Positions 6,386-6,614 of a stretch of 6,614 bases of DNA are shown here, in pieces; the first letter of the stretch is position 1, and the number at the start of each line of letters is the position of its first letter. The stretch covers positions 1-6,614 of the forward strand of contig CALMBN010000175.1 of the NCBI GenBank assembly GCA_937860195.1. The letters are read 5' to 3'. The position numbers were made by a program, and so were the translations under genes. Origin of the DNA: an uncultured Novosphingobium sp. (GTDB taxonomy: Bacteria; Pseudomonadota; Alphaproteobacteria; Sphingomonadales; Sphingomonadaceae). The notes under the pieces are model-generated. The model ran no database searches and was not told where the DNA came from. It worked only from the letters and a program-made list of their open reading frames with translations.

Positions 6386-6414
6386 TTGACCCTCATGGTC
6401 CGCTTGCCTAAAGG
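6386..6414 (+). promoter_or_regulatory. Probable sigma-70-type promoter for the tRNA-Glu pair
   Basis: TTGACC (6386-6391) is followed after exactly 17 bases by TAAAGG (6409-6414). This predicts a start near 6421, about 23 bases before the first tRNA. The -35 is near consensus and the -10 is weak. Position just after the recJ stop and before the tRNAs supports it as the tRNA promoter. Confidence 0.5.
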
Positions 6415-6443
6415 CGCGGGCCTGCCCACGGCATAGCTGGTGC

Positions 6444-6518
6444 GGCCCCTTCGTCCAGTGGTTAGGACGCGGCCCTTTCACGGCTGAAACACGGGTTCGA
6501 ATCCCGTAGGGGTCACCA
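6444..6518 (+). tRNA. tRNA-Glu (anticodon TTC)
   Basis: A 75-nt tRNA including an encoded CCA. The acceptor stem GGCCCCT pairs with AGGGGTC (one G-U pair at position 2). The anticodon stem (6470-6474 with 6482-6486) closes a CTTTCAC loop with anticodon TTC at 6477-6479, reading GAA and GAG. The T loop is the standard TTCGAAT. The general sequence resembles E. coli tRNA-Glu closely (CCCCTTCGTC, CCTTTCACGGC). Confidence 0.97.
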
Positions 6519-6539
6519 CACTCTTTCAGCGCCCGCCTC

Positions 6540-6614
6540 GGCCCCTTCGTCCAGCGGTCAGGACGCGGCCCTCTCACGGCTGAAACACGGGTTCGATTCC
6601 CGTAGGGGTCACCA
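6540..6614 (+). tRNA. tRNA-Glu (anticodon CTC)
   Basis: A second 75-nt tRNA-Glu, 21 bases after the first and differing from it at only four positions (16, 20, 34 and 58 counted from the first base). The change at 34 converts the anticodon from TTC to CTC (6573-6575), so it reads only GAG. The acceptor stem, anticodon stem and encoded CCA are intact, so it should be functional. It most likely arose by tandem duplication of its neighbour or a common ancestor and shares the upstream promoter. The last base of the CCA is the last base of the window. Confidence 0.96.

Noticed and set aside
5543..6577. Long minus-strand frame covering recJ and the tRNAs, containing YGIRTRVSAVKGPRPNHW-type sequence
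   Set aside because: It is antisense to recJ and to both tRNA-Glu genes. The GIRTRV...NHWTKGP string is the complement of tRNA-Glu, a known kind of false protein call.
1..6614. CRISPR array, toxin-antitoxin pair, riboswitch or prophage genes
   Set aside because: No regularly spaced direct repeats, integrase, capsid or Cas-like proteins, and no convincing riboswitch aptamer were seen on either strand.

Overview
The window looks like part of a chromosome, or a contig end, from a GC-rich alphaproteobacterium, most likely a sphingomonad (Sphingomonadales). The basis is the high GC content, the style of the RecJ protein (WRWRGG near the N terminus, YGMGWPGPR near the C terminus), the nitronate monooxygenase sequence type and the tRNA-Glu sequences. 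The assignment comes from remembered families, not from a search.

Layout. Positions 1 to about 524 (minus strand) hold the 5' part of an Hsp33 (hslO) gene that runs off the left edge and also lacks its true N terminus. From about 504 to 1112 (plus strand) lies the C-terminal two thirds of a nitronate monooxygenase that lacks its N terminus. The two broken genes meet head to head at about 504-530, where one short stretch reads sensibly as both proteins on opposite strands. That is a rearrangement breakpoint or an assembly chimera. Positions 1111-1316 are a non-coding spacer dominated by a large imperfect inverted repeat (arms of 53-59 nt, 94-nt loop) with CGCAGAG-type motifs.

Positions 1326-4458 (minus strand) form a compact four-gene cluster, read right to left: an exported 400-residue protein of unknown function, a small flavodoxin-fold protein whose start directly abuts the preceding stop, an unrecognised protein of up to 285 residues, and an AHH-motif HNH/Endo VII-superfamily nuclease-like protein. 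The tight spacing suggests one transcript. Their joint function cannot be read from the sequence.

Positions 4459-4582 are a divergent intergenic region with a 7-7-7 palindrome and a strong Shine-Dalgarno for the leftward cluster. recJ (single-strand-specific 5'-3' exonuclease) occupies 4583-6364 on the plus strand. It is followed by a promoter-like sequence and two tandem tRNA-Glu genes with anticodons TTC and CTC. The window ends exactly on the CCA of the second tRNA.

No transposase, integrase, CRISPR array or recognised defence system is present. The items most worth following up are the hslO/NMO breakpoint, the inverted-repeat spacer, and the conserved-looking AHH/unknown/flavodoxin/exported-protein cluster.
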